Shown piece after piece: positions 27,755-40,779 of a stretch of 64,000 nucleotides of DNA (position 1 is the stretch's first letter; the number at the start of each line of letters is the position of its first letter). Below the pieces are notes generated by a model. It did not search any database, was not told where the DNA came from, and was given only the letters and a program-made list of their open reading frames with translations. The DNA lies in the NCBI GenBank assembly GCA_029465975.1, contig CM055743.1, positions 14,178,410 to 14,242,409 of the forward strand. The letters are read 5' to 3'. The translations under genes were made by a program, and so were the position numbers. Origin of the DNA: Dallia pectoralis (taxonomy: Eukaryota; Chordata; Actinopteri; Esociformes; Umbridae).

Positions 27755-28310
27755 TGCTTTCTTGAGCTGGGGGACCTTGCGGGCGCGACAGGATATCAGT
27801 CCTTCACGGCGGAGTGTGTTAGTAATTGTTTCCTTGGAAACTGTGGTCCCAGCTGCCTTGAGATCATTGACAAGTTCCTCCCGTGTAGTTCTGGGCTGGT
27901 TCCTCACCCTCCTCATGAGCATTGAAACACCACGAGGTGAGATCTTGCGTGGAGCCCCAGACCGAGGCAGAGTGACAGTTATTTTGTGTTTTTTCCATTT
28001 GCGAAGAATCGCACCAACTGTTGTCATCTTCTCACCAAGCTGCTTGGCTATGGTCCTGTAGCCCATTCCAGTCTTGTGTAGCTCTACAATCTTGTCCCTG
28101 ACATCCTTGGACAACTCTTTGGTCTTGGCCATGGTGGAGAGTTTGGAATCTGATTGATACCAGTATAAAAGACACAAATCTTACTGATTGATAGGGGATC
28201 AAATACGTATTTCCCCTATATAGTAAAATGCAAATCAATTTAGAACTTATTTGAAATGCCTTATTCTGGATTTTTTTGTTGTTACTCAGTCTCTCACTGT
28301 TCAAATAAAC
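27755..28310 (-). pseudogene. Tc1-like transposase N-terminal fragment
   Basis: From about 28130 to 27755 the minus strand encodes MAKTKELSKDVRDKIVELHK, GMGYRTIAKQLGEKMTTVGA and GVSMLMRRVRNQPRTTREEL. These are the two helix-turn-helix (paired-like) DNA-binding motifs of Tc1 transposases. The frame runs into a microsatellite before the DDE domain, so no active enzyme is encoded. Upstream (28140-28300) lies the element's untranslated/terminal region with GGGGAAATACGTATTTGATC. Confidence 0.88.
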
Positions 28311-28317
28311 TGACCAT

Positions 28318-28890
28318 TTTATTTATATAAATAAACACACACACACAAATGTGTATACAAATAAACACACACACAATGTATACAAATAAACACACACATA
28401 TGTATATAAATAAACACACACACACACACGTATATAAATAAACACACACACACACACATATGTATACAAATAAACACACATATATTTATATAAATAAACA
28501 CACATATATTTATATAAATAAACACATACACACACATTTATATAAATAAACACATACACACATTTATATAAATAAACACATACACACACATTTATATAAA
28601 TAAACACACACACACACACACACACATATATATTTATATAAATAAATAAACACACACATATATATTTATATAAATAAATAAACACACACATATATATAAA
28701 TAAACACACACACACACATATTTATATAAATAAATACACACACACACACATTTATATAAATAAATAAACACACACACACACACACACATTTATATAAATA
28801 AATAAACACACACACACACATATGTATATAAACAATCACACACACATATGTATATAAATAATCACACACACACACGTGTATATGTATATA
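28318..28890 (+). repeat. AAACACACA/TTATATAAATA compound microsatellite
   Basis: Roughly 20 units of 25-40 bp combine ATAAATAAACACACACACAC with TATTTATATA or TATGTATA. A (GA)n tract follows at about 28890-28912. Confidence 0.95.
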
Positions 28891-29300
28891 GAGAGAGAGA
28901 GAGAGAGAGAGAAAGGGTGATGGATGTATAGATAATCTTAGATAGCGGATTTGTCTGGCATGGATGATAATAACATTAGCCAGTTAGCAACATAGACGTA
29001 GAAGCGGTGTCGTTTATTTGTCATAAAGAAGTGAATCGTGTCAGATGAGCATTGAAACAAAACACACCAGAGTTACATGTAGCCAGTTGTCTCCTCTCCA
29101 AACGATGGCCACGCAAACACATCAGACAGCCATTTCACGTGTGCCTCACAGCTAGCTATTATAGCTACTTAGTTTAATTAGCACAACTGAATAGCTAACC
29201 GAAATAAACGTTACTAAAGTGGTGGGCATGAGTATAAAAGTTATGTGCCTTTCAAGTGGATCAGTAAACACATATTATGACTATTATTTAAGTAAAATAC

Positions 29301-29390
29301 CTTCACGTTTTGTCCGTCTTCGTCCTCCTTGGAAGTTGTACCGGTAACTAAACCGGAAGTTGTCTTGAAGGCATGAAAACTCAGCAGCGC
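29301..29390 (-). promoter_or_regulatory. znf706: probable znf706 5' UTR exon and promoter
   Basis: On the minus strand, ACAAAACGTGAAG|GTATTT is a good donor. The sequence just upstream contains ACTTCCGG (an ETS-factor consensus, read as CCGGAAGT on +) and is TATA-less, as expected of a housekeeping gene. It would splice to CTTTTAG|GTAGGCAATG at 26723. The exon 5' end is approximate. Confidence 0.5.
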
Positions 29391-30540
29391 CGCCTAGCGG
29401 TGTGGGGGTTTAAACATTTTGCACACACACACACTCACCACTAGGTGGTGGTAGATCCCCGTCACGTCAATGCTCGATATGACCATATGATTTCTGACCC
29501 AGGTGCTGATTTGAGATGATATTCAAGCTATCTTCCCAACCTCTATAGGCATACATAATATAATAATAATATATTTTTTCGTTAAAAACCCAGATTCTTC
29601 ACGCGTCCCATAGTGAACTACGGCTTCAGAAGAGAGATTTAACAGGATTCAACGACAGGATCTCCACCAGATAAGATAGCCTACAGTTCATGTTTAACAT
29701 CTGAAATAATGTCGATAAATAACCATAATGACATATCGATTCAAAACATCCAAGCGAAACACTTAAAGCCGGATACATTTTTTTCCACTCATCTCAATAA
29801 TGATTATTGACTGCTTACAAACATCTTTTAATGTTGGAAGAGTGGGTCATCCTCAAGCTGATGGTCTGTACCATCCCTATATGTATTTCTCAATGATGTT
29901 ACTTGCAAAGTGGAAAATATTATTGTGACCTTTACGGCCTTCCCGGCCGCCTCGTTTACTCCAAATAAGGAGAGTAAATCACTTTTATTGTGGAATGCCG
30001 TTTAAATAAAACACTACACCAGATAAGAGTGGTGCACAAAACAAAGACATGAACCTACTGGGAAAAACTATATCTAGTCTTAGGCAACGCAGAACTTCTC
30101 CTGATATATATTCCTACACACAGAAACCCCCCTGTGCAGCCCTGGATTCTTTCCTGTTACTGTAACAACCCATAAACATAGAACTCTCCCATGCATTCTC
30201 CCAATCTATTTTTAACTTAACTTGGAAGAACAGATGTCAGAGTTTGATGGAACAGAGTTAGTCATTGTGATGTCATCAATGTTCCTAAGTACCCCCTGTT
30301 GATTGGCCAACTACCCACCTGGTTGGGAAACCCTGCACTAAAACATGAGTAATTATCGCCATTGTATACTCTAGTAAAGTTTGTTTGATATCTGTCATTC
30401 ATAATGTGTTGTCGGAGAGGTTACTTCTACTTTTATAAATCTAAGCTAAGTCAGACGTAACCGAATCATTTCAAAAAAATGCGTAGCTGCTCAAGCTTGG
30501 GTTTACATCTGATTTAGATTGTCAAAACCCGGCTCATAGA
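29391..30540. other. intergenic, no gene recognised
   Basis: Short frames only. A few A/T-rich stretches and a short (CA)n at about 29425 are present. Nothing could be assigned. Confidence 0.5.
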
Positions 30541-30702
30541 TAGTGACAAACAAGGAAGTCCACACGTTAACTTTTCAAGGAATAACAAAGTTTTATTTGA
30601 TACTCACAAAAATGTATCCTTTCAACAAAGAATATTCTGGTGAAGTGTGATAGTAGACATGTGAGGAGTGTAAGATGTGTAAGTGTTGATAGGTGTAACT
30701 AA

Positions 30703-31521
30703 TCAAAACAAGAGTTCTCTAGCCACATGCATAACAAAATGGTGCCTGGGGAGAAAAGGAAGGCGTGGAGCTGAGCACCAGGAACATTTAACCCTTGGCT
30801 CATCATGGGATGTTTTCAAAACTAGCTCTCGAAGCGTGGAAGGAACCACAATCTGAACAATAGCATCACCCACAAAACGTTTGCTGTGAGGCGTCCACTT
30901 CCTCACCAACAATTTATCTTGCATATAGTAACCCTGGGCAGCACTCCTTACCTCCTCAACCGGAAGTACCTGATCATATAAACCTTTTAAGGTAGGATCA
31001 GCAGACTGCTCTACCACCAGATCACCACGGGACATGGGCAACGGTAAATGACCTAATAGGTTATCAACCTCTTTGGCCATATGCTGTTTAGGTTCTGTTC
31101 TGACAGTAGCTTCAGCAAGGCCCATAGCACGAGTCACAGCACACGCAGAAAATACCTCTGGGAATCTCTGTACTTTTTCGTCAATAGATCCTGCACAGGA
31201 TGGAGTTTTAGAAACCACCAGAGGAGGTGCATCCACCCAGACCCGGCTACCCGCTAAATTGTTAGCCAAAATCACATGAACACCATCAACCGGCAGGAAA
31301 GGACGCACACCAAGTGAAACCTCACCTTGCACGAGGTCAGAAATTAGTCCAACTTTGTGCAGGGGAACAGACAAAGTATTTAAACCTATCCCTCGAATCA
31401 GGACACTGGTTCCAGTATCAGTCTCCGACGAGAAAGGCAGAACAGACTCCAAAACAAACGATTCAGAGGCTCCAGTGTAATAATCAGCTCTTAGGGGTTT
31501 GGGCGACGCCTCAGCCTGCAA
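30703..31521 (-). pseudogene. gypsy pol remnant: protease-like plus integrase zinc-binding region fused to LTR
   Basis: An open frame of 272 codons. The N-terminal part has the altered aspartic-protease region (YYTGASESFVL, where the active enzyme has D-T-G) and GVHVILANNLAGSRVWVD. The C-terminal part (YYMQDKLLVRKWTPHSKRFV ... LVLKTSH) resembles the start of a gypsy integrase. It then runs directly into LTR sequence, so a deletion has fused pol to LTR. No RT domain lies between. Confidence 0.75.
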
Positions 31522-31565
31522 GACGGGATTAACATAAGGAACAGGCCCAGCTAACGCAACAGGTT

Positions 31566-31794
31566 TTAAGTTCGTGCTGGCAAATCTCTGAACCTTTCTG
31601 CCAAGAACAGGACATTCGTTCTTTCAGTGGCCTTTACCTTGACAATAGTTACAGATTTTACTTGCCTCATCCTGTCCTCGTGAAAAACGTTCAGGTCTAG
31701 ATGGTAGTGAATCATTTCCAGAGCCAGAGGGATTCGATGGTCGAAAACCACTTGAACTGTTCCTCGGCCTCCCATCTCACATAGGGGACCCCCT
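31566..31794 (-). pseudogene. gypsy gag zinc-knuckle fragment
   Basis: The minus strand codes a CX2CX4HX4C knuckle (CNYCQGKGH ... C) with a TGA stop just after the His. It lies immediately beside the hAT target duplication, so it is the downstream half of a gag gene split by that insertion. Confidence 0.7.
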
Positions 31795-32486
31795 CAGGGG
31801 CGGATCTACACAGGGGCCTACAGGGGCCAGTGCCCCTGTAAAAATGTCCCTGGCCCCCCCCTGAGCTGACTGAATAATAATGTAAATAAAATAAATTGAT
31901 TAAATTATTATGATTTAATGTGGTAGCACCATAAGCGGAACTAATGTGACTCAGCGTACTACACGGATTAATTAGAGCGACGCATCTGAACACTGCCTTG
32001 CTGGATGCAAGATGATTTTATCTCGTAAAGTGATTTGTTGAACGTTACCGTGTTACTGTTGTTCCTCACTCAGATAACAAAATCAAGTTTGTAAATGTCT
32101 GGTTTGCTATGTTTAAATATGCATACTTATCAAAGCAGAAGCAATACTGTTTTTGTTATATTTTATTGGTTTCTTTCAAATGTTACTTATGTTACACATG
32201 TAAGCGTTGGCCCTGATAACTCCACATTAGCTATTGAGGCTTACTTCGTTAAAAATAAATATATGTTATTTTCGACACTTATGTTAAATGCTGATTACCA
32301 AACACCTCATTATTTCAATTGATGCACTCTATGTACAAAATAAACGTTTGTATGATTTTATAGTAAAGAATTTTAAAGAATTTAATGTTTAAATTTCATT
32401 TGTTTCTGTTTCTTTCATGTGCCCCTCTGATTAAACACTGCCCCCCCCTTGGCCCCCTCAGTAAAATTTGTCTAGAACCTCCACTG
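31795..32486. mobile_element. hAT-like nonautonomous element inserted in gypsy gag
   Basis: 692 bp. The left end CAGGGGCGGATCTACAC and the inverted right end CAGTGGAGGTTCTAGAC form an imperfect terminal inverted repeat. Flanks GACCCCCT (31787-31794) and GACCCCCC (32487-32494) look like an 8-bp target duplication with one change, typical of hAT. No transposase frame is present. Confidence 0.7.
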
Positions 32487-32511
32487 GACCCCCCAAAACT
32501 ACTTTTGTGTG

Positions 32512-33441
32512 TCAGTACGTATTCATCTGCCAAAACAGCAGCTTCAGATGCTGTACGTACTTTACGCTCATTAATGTAAGTAGCAAGACGATCAGTGACA
32601 GATTCTTTAAATTGTTCAAGAACAACCAGGTGGCACATATCTTCAAAAGCGGGACGGCTGACGCAGTACACAAACGATTGAATCGAGTTAACAAGTCACG
32701 TGAAAACTCCACATGGGTCTGTTTGTCACCTCTCTTCAACATCCTGAAACGCTGCCGATACGCTTCAGGGACCAATTCATATTCTTGCAAAACTGCAGTT
32801 TTAACCTTTACATAATCATTGCTATCAATAGCACTAAGAGGAATGAGCCTCCTGAGCTTTACCAGTCAAAACACATTGAAGCATTAAAGTGCGGTCTGCA
32901 TCAGGCCAAGCCCGAGAGTCTGCCACACGTTCAAATAACGTAAAAAATAGATCAGGATCTTTTTCTGTAAATTAGGCAACAACCGAAGATTACCAGCAAC
33001 ATCAAACCGCGGAGGATGACCAAGAGAAGAGCATCCCAGCGGGGAGATTGGATAGTCATCTTCAAAAGAAAAATCACCAGAAAGATTGCCTTCTCTGACA
33101 AGTTCTAATCGCTGATGCTGTAACCGCAGTTTGGCTTGTTCAGTATCCTGCTTCAACCTCACCAACTCAATTTCTTGTTGCTGTTTCAATTTGTCATGAT
33201 CCATTTGTAACAACTCCCTCTGTTGCTCAAATGTCAACCCAACACTAGACACAACAGGCGGTACCGCCGTCAAAATACCAACCGAAAGCAAATTGCTGGA
33301 CAAAATAGACCTCACTGTATCCTTGAGACGTTTATCACCAATCTCAACATGATAATAGTCACCCAACTTCAAAAGCTGTTCCTTTGTAAATTGCAAAAGC
33401 AATTCTTCTGAAAGAGCCTTAACAAAATCTATAGACGCCAT
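32512..33441 (-). pseudogene. gypsy gag N-terminal region, broken
   Basis: It begins MASIDFVKALSEELLLQFTK and contains a long Gln/Leu coiled coil (EQQRELLQMDHDKLKQQQEI). Then, across frame breaks, there is a capsid-like segment (EYELVPEAYRQRFRMLKRGD, HVEFSRDLLTRFNRLC). The reading frame changes at least twice before the hAT insertion. Confidence 0.7.
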
Positions 33442-33830
33442 TACGCTACTTTTAATCAAACAACTACCCTGTTGAGCACCGTGACTTGAGTTTCCCCAAA
33501 TCCTAATGCTGAACTTCACCCTAGTCTTCAGCAAAATGGTGGCTGGGGAGAAAAGGAAGGCTTTGGGGCTGAGCACATGGAACATTTAACCCCTGGCTGG
33601 CTCCACCCACAGGTGCATCCAGTCACACAAACGACCCCCTCAGCTCCACCTGTCTCTGCAAATAAGAACAGAAACACAGAGAAGAAGACAGGGAGAGCGA
33701 GAGGGACGTAACAAGACCGATAGTGAAATAACTGTTCTGACAGAACAAAATTACTGGCATAGAACTGTGTGCCCGTGTGTAATGGCAACTTTTTGAAAAT
33801 TACATGTACCAACACAAATCATAGCAAAAT

Positions 33831-35930
33831 ATAGCTTTTAGTCTCTCGGCTTAACAGAAACTAAATAAATGACTTGCCCGAAGATGAAGAGAGCCAATAC
33901 GAGATACACAAGGCCCCTCCCCCGACGTCTAGAATCTAAGACGGAAGGAACCCTTCCTAAACTGTGACGTAAACTGGGGACCCCATGGTGCCGGAAGACG
34001 TGTGGGAACAGGGCAGTCGTTTGGATCGTCGGCCCCCGCTGCCAGGGTCAAGACTCCAGAACGTCCCCTGCATTTCTTCTCTCCCCTTAAGGCCGATGCT
34101 CAAAGATACGTCAAAGACGGCGTGCAAACTCCTCGTAGTTGTTGGCCCTGAGAAGCCGGAAACGAGGGCGGAGACCTTCTCTCGGTCCATGAGTGCTGGG
34201 CAAATGGTGCCGAAGTAGAGAACCTGCATGTAGGATGAACAACGAACGGAGTGAAATGTCTGGGGGGTAATTCGTTTTGCCTAAATAAGTCTACAATATT
34301 GTACCACCCTGAAACAGGTTTGAGAGATCCCGGGTCACACTCACACATGCAGAGTACCATTTATAATCATCTTTATTCTCTTTACAACAATTCACATAAC
34401 CCCTATAACCTAAAATATGCCGCATGTGCAAATAAAAGTAGGCAAATCAATGGAACACTCCGTTACGGGGTAACGTCTCCTCTCGTTAGCGTCCCTTCCG
34501 GGTAACTAGGCTTGATGTGGAGTCTCGACCCTATCACAGCAGGCTGGCTGCGTCAGTTCGGCGGGGCTGTCCTTGGCTCCGGGAACAGTATTAAGAGACA
34601 CCACAACGACAACACTTAGCCACTGCAGGTTTGTTGTTATCGAGGCACAATCAGCAATGCACCCATAATACGTAGACAGTTTTTGTACTTCCCTTTCTCA
34701 GATGAGAAGTCTGGCTCGTCAATCTATGAATGCTCCGCGTTGCTTTCGCGTCATCCGCGGTCCGCGTCTCCTCTCCCTTCTCACAGCTGGTGTAATCATT
34801 TTATACCTTACAGTCCCGGAGCTCACAAATTGTGCTTGTTTCAATCAAGTTAGTGGTTGTCCAATGATTGTCCGTGATCAAAATGAGATAAGTGCGCAAT
34901 GTCATAAGCCTACACACCACATAAACACTATTAACACGCATGCAGCAAATCACCATAATTCACTCATATTATAAGATGTAATAAAAACACGTCAAAATAC
35001 ACACCATGCAAAGAAAACCCACACAATTATACATTTCCTACTCATGATTGGACGCTCTATTCCCTACCCTATGACATGACACAGCACCGAATGTTTAGGA
35101 ATGACTCAAATAGAGTACATATGAACACAGCTCATGCAGCGTCTCACTAAACCCAACAAGTTACATGGAACAACACCAGACAAAGACACGACCAAACAGA
35201 GGGAATATATATACACCTCCTAATAAGGGAAAGGACACCAGGTGTGCGTAATGACGAGACAAGACAATGGTGTGATGGGAGGAGCCCTCCCTAAATGGAT
35301 GGCAAGAGCACAGCTTTGAGAGGAGTTGTGATAACTACCATATTAACGTATGGACCAAATTAAATAGAAATAAGCTATATTTCTTCCAGGCATGTTTTCT
35401 TTTAAACCAACAAACAGAGTTGGAGAGAGCGAGTAAGTTGGCCAAAAACAAAACTCATTAAACATCCTCCCCTCTATGAACTGTTAAACTACTTCTGCTT
35501 ATGACAGCTTTCACATGCTACTTGACACTCTTTTCAGGCCCCTCAATCTATCCTTGCATGGTCTTCCTATTTTAAGATTAGTGAAAATTATAATTTTTTA
35601 TAGTTTCAAAAACAAGTACAGGAAGTGTTTGGTGCAACCGGTGCGAGGAGGCATTTGACATGGGTCACACTGTGTTGCATAGCAACCTTAATCAAAAACA
35701 TCTACGACAGAGGTGTACAAAATCAAGTACAAATAAATATTTCAGTGACAATTATAAGAAAAGGGGAAATATCTAAAAACACTTTTTCACAGTGCTGTCA
35801 TACATGTCCCTAGTATGTAACAAATTAGTGAACCAATGTAAATGTTTCATAGCATTTCATTATCTGCTGTATTGGCTTTATTTGTTTTGTTTCTATGTGT
35901 GTATTTTAAGATACATTTGTCATCTAAGTC
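33831..35930. other. intergenic, possible retroelement debris
   Basis: A GC-richer stretch at 33960-34230 has an open minus-strand frame I cannot assign. Beyond it are A/T-rich sequence and a plus-strand block at 34360-34700 that could be LTR-like. There is no gene I can support. Confidence 0.35.
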
Positions 35931-35949
35931 ATCAAATGCATTTGCATAT

Positions 35950-36240
35950 CTGCATTATGGGTGACAGGGCGTTTTCATCTGCTGCTCCGAGACTATGGAA
36001 CTCCCTCCCTGATCACCTTAGGGCTCCACAGACTACAGAGGTTTTAAAACGTAACCTTTAAACATATCTCTTTAAAAAGCTTTTCATTAATTGTTATCTA
36101 ACCTTTGTCCGTTTGTAAACGAATGTTTCAGATTTCTTTTTTTTTGTAACTGTTTTATTAATAACAATTTGCTCTGGAGCACTTTGAGATTGTCTAAATG
36201 TAAAGTGCAATATAAATTAAATGTATTATTATTATTTTTA
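35950..36240 (+). mobile_element. L2-type LINE 3' end
   Basis: It encodes GDRAFSSAAPRLWNSLPDHL then RAPQTTEVLKRNLK, the recurrent C-terminal tail of fish L2 reverse transcriptase proteins. Next come GGAGCACTTTGAGATTGTCT, AAAGTGCAATATAAAT and an (ATT)n end, the usual L2 tail. It is a 5'-truncated dead copy. Confidence 0.8.
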
Positions 36241-36399
36241 TTTTTTTACTTAACTACAATTTATATTCATATTTAAGTGCAATTAATCTTCTGGGAAACT
36301 CACTTCTCCTTTCTAACATCCAAGGATTGAGAGCGTTATTTTCTCAAATTGACACATAACAAACAGAATAAACTATTTACTGCAAATTCCTATCCAATG

Positions 36400-36730
36400 G
36401 CTGTATGAAATCTGTTGTGCTGATTAAAGAAGCAATATATCTGGCCTTCTTTAGAATAGTTCAGTATTTGGAGCACCAGTGTTTGTGGGTTCGATTACAG
36501 GCTCAAAATGGCCAGAAACAAACAACTTTTTTCTAGCACGTGTCCATCTATTCTGGTTCTGAAAAATGAAAGCTATTCCATGCAAGAAAATGCCAAGAAA
36601 CTGAAGGTCTTGTACAATCCTTTGTACTACTCCCTTTACAGAACAGCACAAACTTTCTAACCAGAATAGAAAGAGTAATGGGAGGATCTGGTTCTCAGCT
36701 AGAAGACAAATATGTGCAAGGCAACATACA
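36400..36730 (+). mobile_element. Tc1-like transposon fragment
   Basis: TTGTGCTGATTAAAGAAGCA, CTGGCCTTCTTTAGAATAGT and GGCTCAAAATGGCCAGAAAC, followed by transposase N-terminal codons (NSYSMQENAKKLKVLYN-like), match a common fish Tc1 family. It has frame breaks and no DDE region. Confidence 0.75.
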
Positions 36731-39700
36731 TTTACACAATAAATACACAGAATACAAGAGTGCAAATAGCAATGGGATTGAACTTGGCAATACAGGAGAG
36801 GCAATATACTGATAATACAGGATGAGGTATCAGTAGCATTGATATGGCAATAACATCAGTATAAAATACAAATGAGAGTCTATATACAGAATGTAAAAAG
36901 TTAAAGTGTATCTAGCAGGTAGGTCAGTAGTGAGCACATATTATATGACCATGATAATAGAATAATGTAAAGAATGTAAACAGGTATGATATCAGTACAG
37001 GTGAAAATGATGTGTGCAAATTGGGCATGGCAAGTAAAAAAGGGGTGTGGATGAAAACCATCCAGTTAGCTCGTACAGTGATCCGATAAATGTTCAGACA
37101 GTAGTAGTTTGAAGGAATTGGATGAGATAAATGTTTCGAGTTGTAGTTCATTTATTTATTATTAGGGCTAGCCAAGGGGCTGAAGACCAAGAGTTCAATA
37201 TTCTAATAATTATTTTTGTCTTGTTTGTCATTTGCTTTCATGGAAAAAAGACCTTTCTAAGTGACTCCACGGGCCTTGTGGTCTGGGATGATCACTGGAG
37301 GTCAAGGACGAGAGGAGATTGAGACAAATGATACAACATTTTGTAAGTCGTTTCCCCAAGAGAGTATGATGACACCTTTTTAACCGGGACCACTTCAGAC
37401 AGTCATAACCACTCGCCACAAATACTTTAAGTAGGTATGCACGCGCACCCACACACAGACGTGCACACAGACTTTTCACACACAAATCTAAGGTCAAAAG
37501 TGTTTGATATGGATGAGGCCTGCTGTCTTTTGACCATTGACCTGCTTCTCAAGGAAAGCAACATGACTTGGCAGGGAGTTCTTTGGGAGTTCTTGTTATG
37601 TTTCCCGACACTGTGTGTGTGGGAGTTATGGCTCTGTGAGAAATCTACACCCCATTTGGGTTACTCCACCACATAGTACGGGCCATCTGAGATTAAGAGT
37701 GGATGGTAGACAGTTGTTGACAAGAGAACAGGTAAAAAGTGTTGTATTATAGTCGTATAGGTGTGGGTGTGTCGGCAGAGAGCCTAGCGCTGCTAGCATC
37801 GGGACCGTTACCGAACGGTAGCTTGTTGCTAATTTAGCGTCGTCAATGGAAAATGTCTTGGTGCGCTCTTGTTAGTCACTCAAATGTTATTTAAATGTAA
37901 CATGCTTGAAGTTGTACTAGAGTGCTACATTAACGTGAATGCCACATCTTGCCGTTAGAAGTTTGTGTGCCTCGTCACCTCGTCTTTCCTGCTTTAGGTC
38001 TCCGGCACTGAGTGCGTTTGAGGGTTTCTTCTCTGTTTTCAGTGGCTAAAATATGCAAGTCTCTTTTCTGCCAGCCTGCCAGGGACAAAAGGAAAACGTC
38101 TTACAGCTGAGCACATGAAGAAACACAAATCCTATATAATATTCACATGCAATTTTAATAGCAATACAGATGTTTTTTTTCCTTGTACAATTTTATTTGA
38201 GTTAATAAAACCCACAATCGGGATATCAGCTCTGCGCCTGGTTCTTCCAGCACTACACCCTGCATGGTTCGTGACAGATGGTCTCTTCTCTCTCACAGGT
38301 TCAATCTTCTCTGAAGAGGTATTTTAGATGTTTTGTCAAAGCCTTTCAGAACAGCCTGTGTTACGGTCTCATCTGAATCTGTCATGGACTTATTGTCTCT
38401 CTCTCAAAGATTCAACCTTTTCTGAAGACACAGGTATCTTAGACATTTTGTCTAAACGGTCGGGAACAGCCCTTGCAACCGCGACATTTCCCATCCTTTT
38501 CCAGGAAATTCCAGGAAACCTCCCCAACTTGTCATTGCCTTGATGATTTTTGAGGAACCTTTCCGTATAAATCCAAATGTGAAATTAAATGGAATTGAAA
38601 GTAACAGATGAGTAACATATCAACACAGTTCCCATAACTGAAACAACATTACTCCCCAGAGGCAAAAGGAATTAAGTGAAAAAACACATGGCGACTTCCC
38701 CTTTCAGATGTTGTTTGGCAAAGAAGCGCAAATCAAATACAAGAATCAGAAAGAGTTTTATTTACAACAAACAAGGATGGAGAATGTTCAAGCGTTTTTT
38801 GGGGCTTGCGGGTGCCTTGAACGTGTGCTTGGCATCACTAAATAAGGTGAATACCAAGGATTTGGAGCACAATGGCAAACCCATAAAGCCAGGTCTGCCT
38901 CGGGTCTGCCTCGGGTCTTCCTCGGGTCTGCCTCGGGTCTTCCTCGGGTCTGCCTCGGGTCTGCATGTGTCTTCTAGCTGGACGATTACCCCAAATACAC
39001 CTCAAAATGTACCCAGGAATGGTATAAAAAGGCCAGCTATTTAAGATTGAAATTCTCTGGTAAACGTGGAGTGATTTTAAAACAACAGTTAGGATACAGC
39101 CTTCACATCTAGGAGAACCGTACCAGTTTGTAAAGTGGAGTGGGATAAATCACCAATATAGAGGTGCTGGAAGCACCAGTGGATTCAGTGAGAGCTTTTA
39201 GGTATTTCGGCCATAACAGTCATTTCAGTTAATGTTATGATATGATTTTATGTATTAGGTTCTGTTGTATTTATGTTTTTGTATTCTTATTTTGTATACT
39301 TAATTTGTCATTATATTATTTTACTGCTGTCTTTGTCTTGCTCTTTTTACATTACTAATTCAACTTTTTTACTCGATTTTTACTCTACTACTAGCAGACC
39401 TACAATCAAATATATTTTATAAAGCCCCTTTTATAATAAGTTGTCACAAAGTGCTTTTGCACCCTGAACTCAACAGAGGAACAGCTCAACGAGTACACAG
39501 CATTAATAACCAGAAGACGTCCCCAGTTAAAGGATTGCTTATATACCATTTTTGGACAAAATATTTGTATTTTATTGGTGCTTCCTGATAAATGCAGCAA
39601 TGCATAACAAACGAGAGTTTTAAACAGTGCAGGGTGTTTAGTACCAAAGATAAAATTGCAACTGATTGAACAAGAGGAAATGCCTATCTGGCAAAATCAT

Positions 39701-39800
39701 CCGTTACGATTGGACTGACGCCAAAATATCTAGTGTGTCATAAAGATATACAATTAATTATCATCTTGAGAACAAAGTGAATGTGACAGGCTCACTGTGT
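36731..39800. other. intergenic, no gene recognised
   Basis: A near-tandem pair of about 60-80 bp lies at 38300-38360 and 38405-38470 (TCAATCTTCTCTGAAGAGG versus TCAACCTTTTCTGAAGACAC). A small 11-bp TCTGCCTCGGG / TCTTCCTCGGG array lies at about 38897-38965. There is no credible coding signal. Confidence 0.45.
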
Positions 39801-39819
39801 ATGTGTGAACTATGTTAAC

Positions 39820-40730
39820 TAAAATCTGGGGTCACTTAGAAATGTCCTTGTTCTTTAAAGAAAATTTCAGTTTTTGTTGATTGAAATAACGTCAAATTGA
39901 ACAGAAAGACCGTTTGGACATTGTACATTTTTGATGAAAAGAAAATATACATACAGAGGCCCATTATCATGTAAAGTATATTTTTACTGAATTGTGTCAT
40001 ACAGTTTGGTTCAGAAATAATTCACCCTGACACAAGTTTTGTTACTTCGGCTGTTAAATAATAAATATCGGTATACTGTGTAGCCTTTCAACTTTAATAT
40101 GAGGTTATTCTCACCAAATTTAAGCAAGGGTTAAGGAATTACATCTCTTAACTTGTTAACTATTTTCTCAAAGGCTGTTTCATGGACAGGTTTGGACAAT
40201 TCCTTTGATATTTCATAATCAATTGAGCAGGTCAAAGGTCTGGAGATGATTCCAGTTATGTGTTCCAGTGGAACAATTGGTTTTATAATCCTAGTATATA
40301 CTTTTCAAAAGGCTATGTGATCATTAAAAAACGTTTGCAATTATGTTAGCACACCTGAAAACTATGATATAACATGTCCTTCTTGATACTTCATTAGAAT
40401 CTAGAGCATTAGTAACTGTGGGTTTGAAAACCAGAGCCAAAAACAAAAAATGTTCTTCTGAAACTTCCCCTGTTGTTGTTATGAGAAATACAGTCTATTT
40501 TATTTGGAAAATAGATCTTGATCTAGTGAATGATCTTGTACAACCTTGAGTATGACTTCTTTCACAGAACAGTGCAAACTGGCTCTTACCAGAATAGAAA
40601 AGGAGTGACCATGTGCACAACTGAGCGAGAGGACAAATGCATTAAGCTTAACATCCTAATCTTTTCGTTTAACTGGCAAGTCTGAGACATTGCTTTTTTT
40701 TGCAATTCTGCCTAGAAGCACCGCATCCTG
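39820..40730 (+). mobile_element. second, more decayed Tc1-like copy
   Basis: Starts with GGGGTCACTTAGAAATGTCC, contains ACAGAGGCCCATTATCA and AATTATGTTAGCACACCTGA, then remnants of transposase (TTTCACAGAACAGTGCAAAC, CCAGAATAGAAAAGGAGTGA, GTGCACAACTGAGCGAGAGG). It is the same family as 36400-36730. Confidence 0.78.
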
Positions 40731-40779
40731 TAGCTGCTTCATCGCTGTTAACGATGGCCTTTACCTCGCTTGTCAGTGT

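Larger units (their letters stand above)
30560..33830 (-). mobile_element. deleted gypsy (Ty3-type) LTR retrotransposon, interrupted by hAT-like element
   Basis: Minus-strand order is: 5' LTR fragment (about 33830-33530), gag start (MASIDFVKALSEELLLQF, 33441), gag continuing past 32512 with frame breaks, hAT insertion (32486-31795), a CCHC zinc knuckle at about 31650-31620, a protease-like segment, an integrase zinc-binding-like segment, and a 3' LTR fragment (about 30800-30560). An imperfect direct repeat of about 60 bp (AAGCCTTCCTTTTCTCCCCA on minus at 33555; the same motif near 30760) identifies the two LTR parts. Reverse transcriptase and RNase H are absent, so the copy is dead. Confidence 0.8.

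Noticed and set aside
28294..28875. Minus-strand frames rich in CVFIYINVCVC
   Set aside because: Microsatellite translation only.
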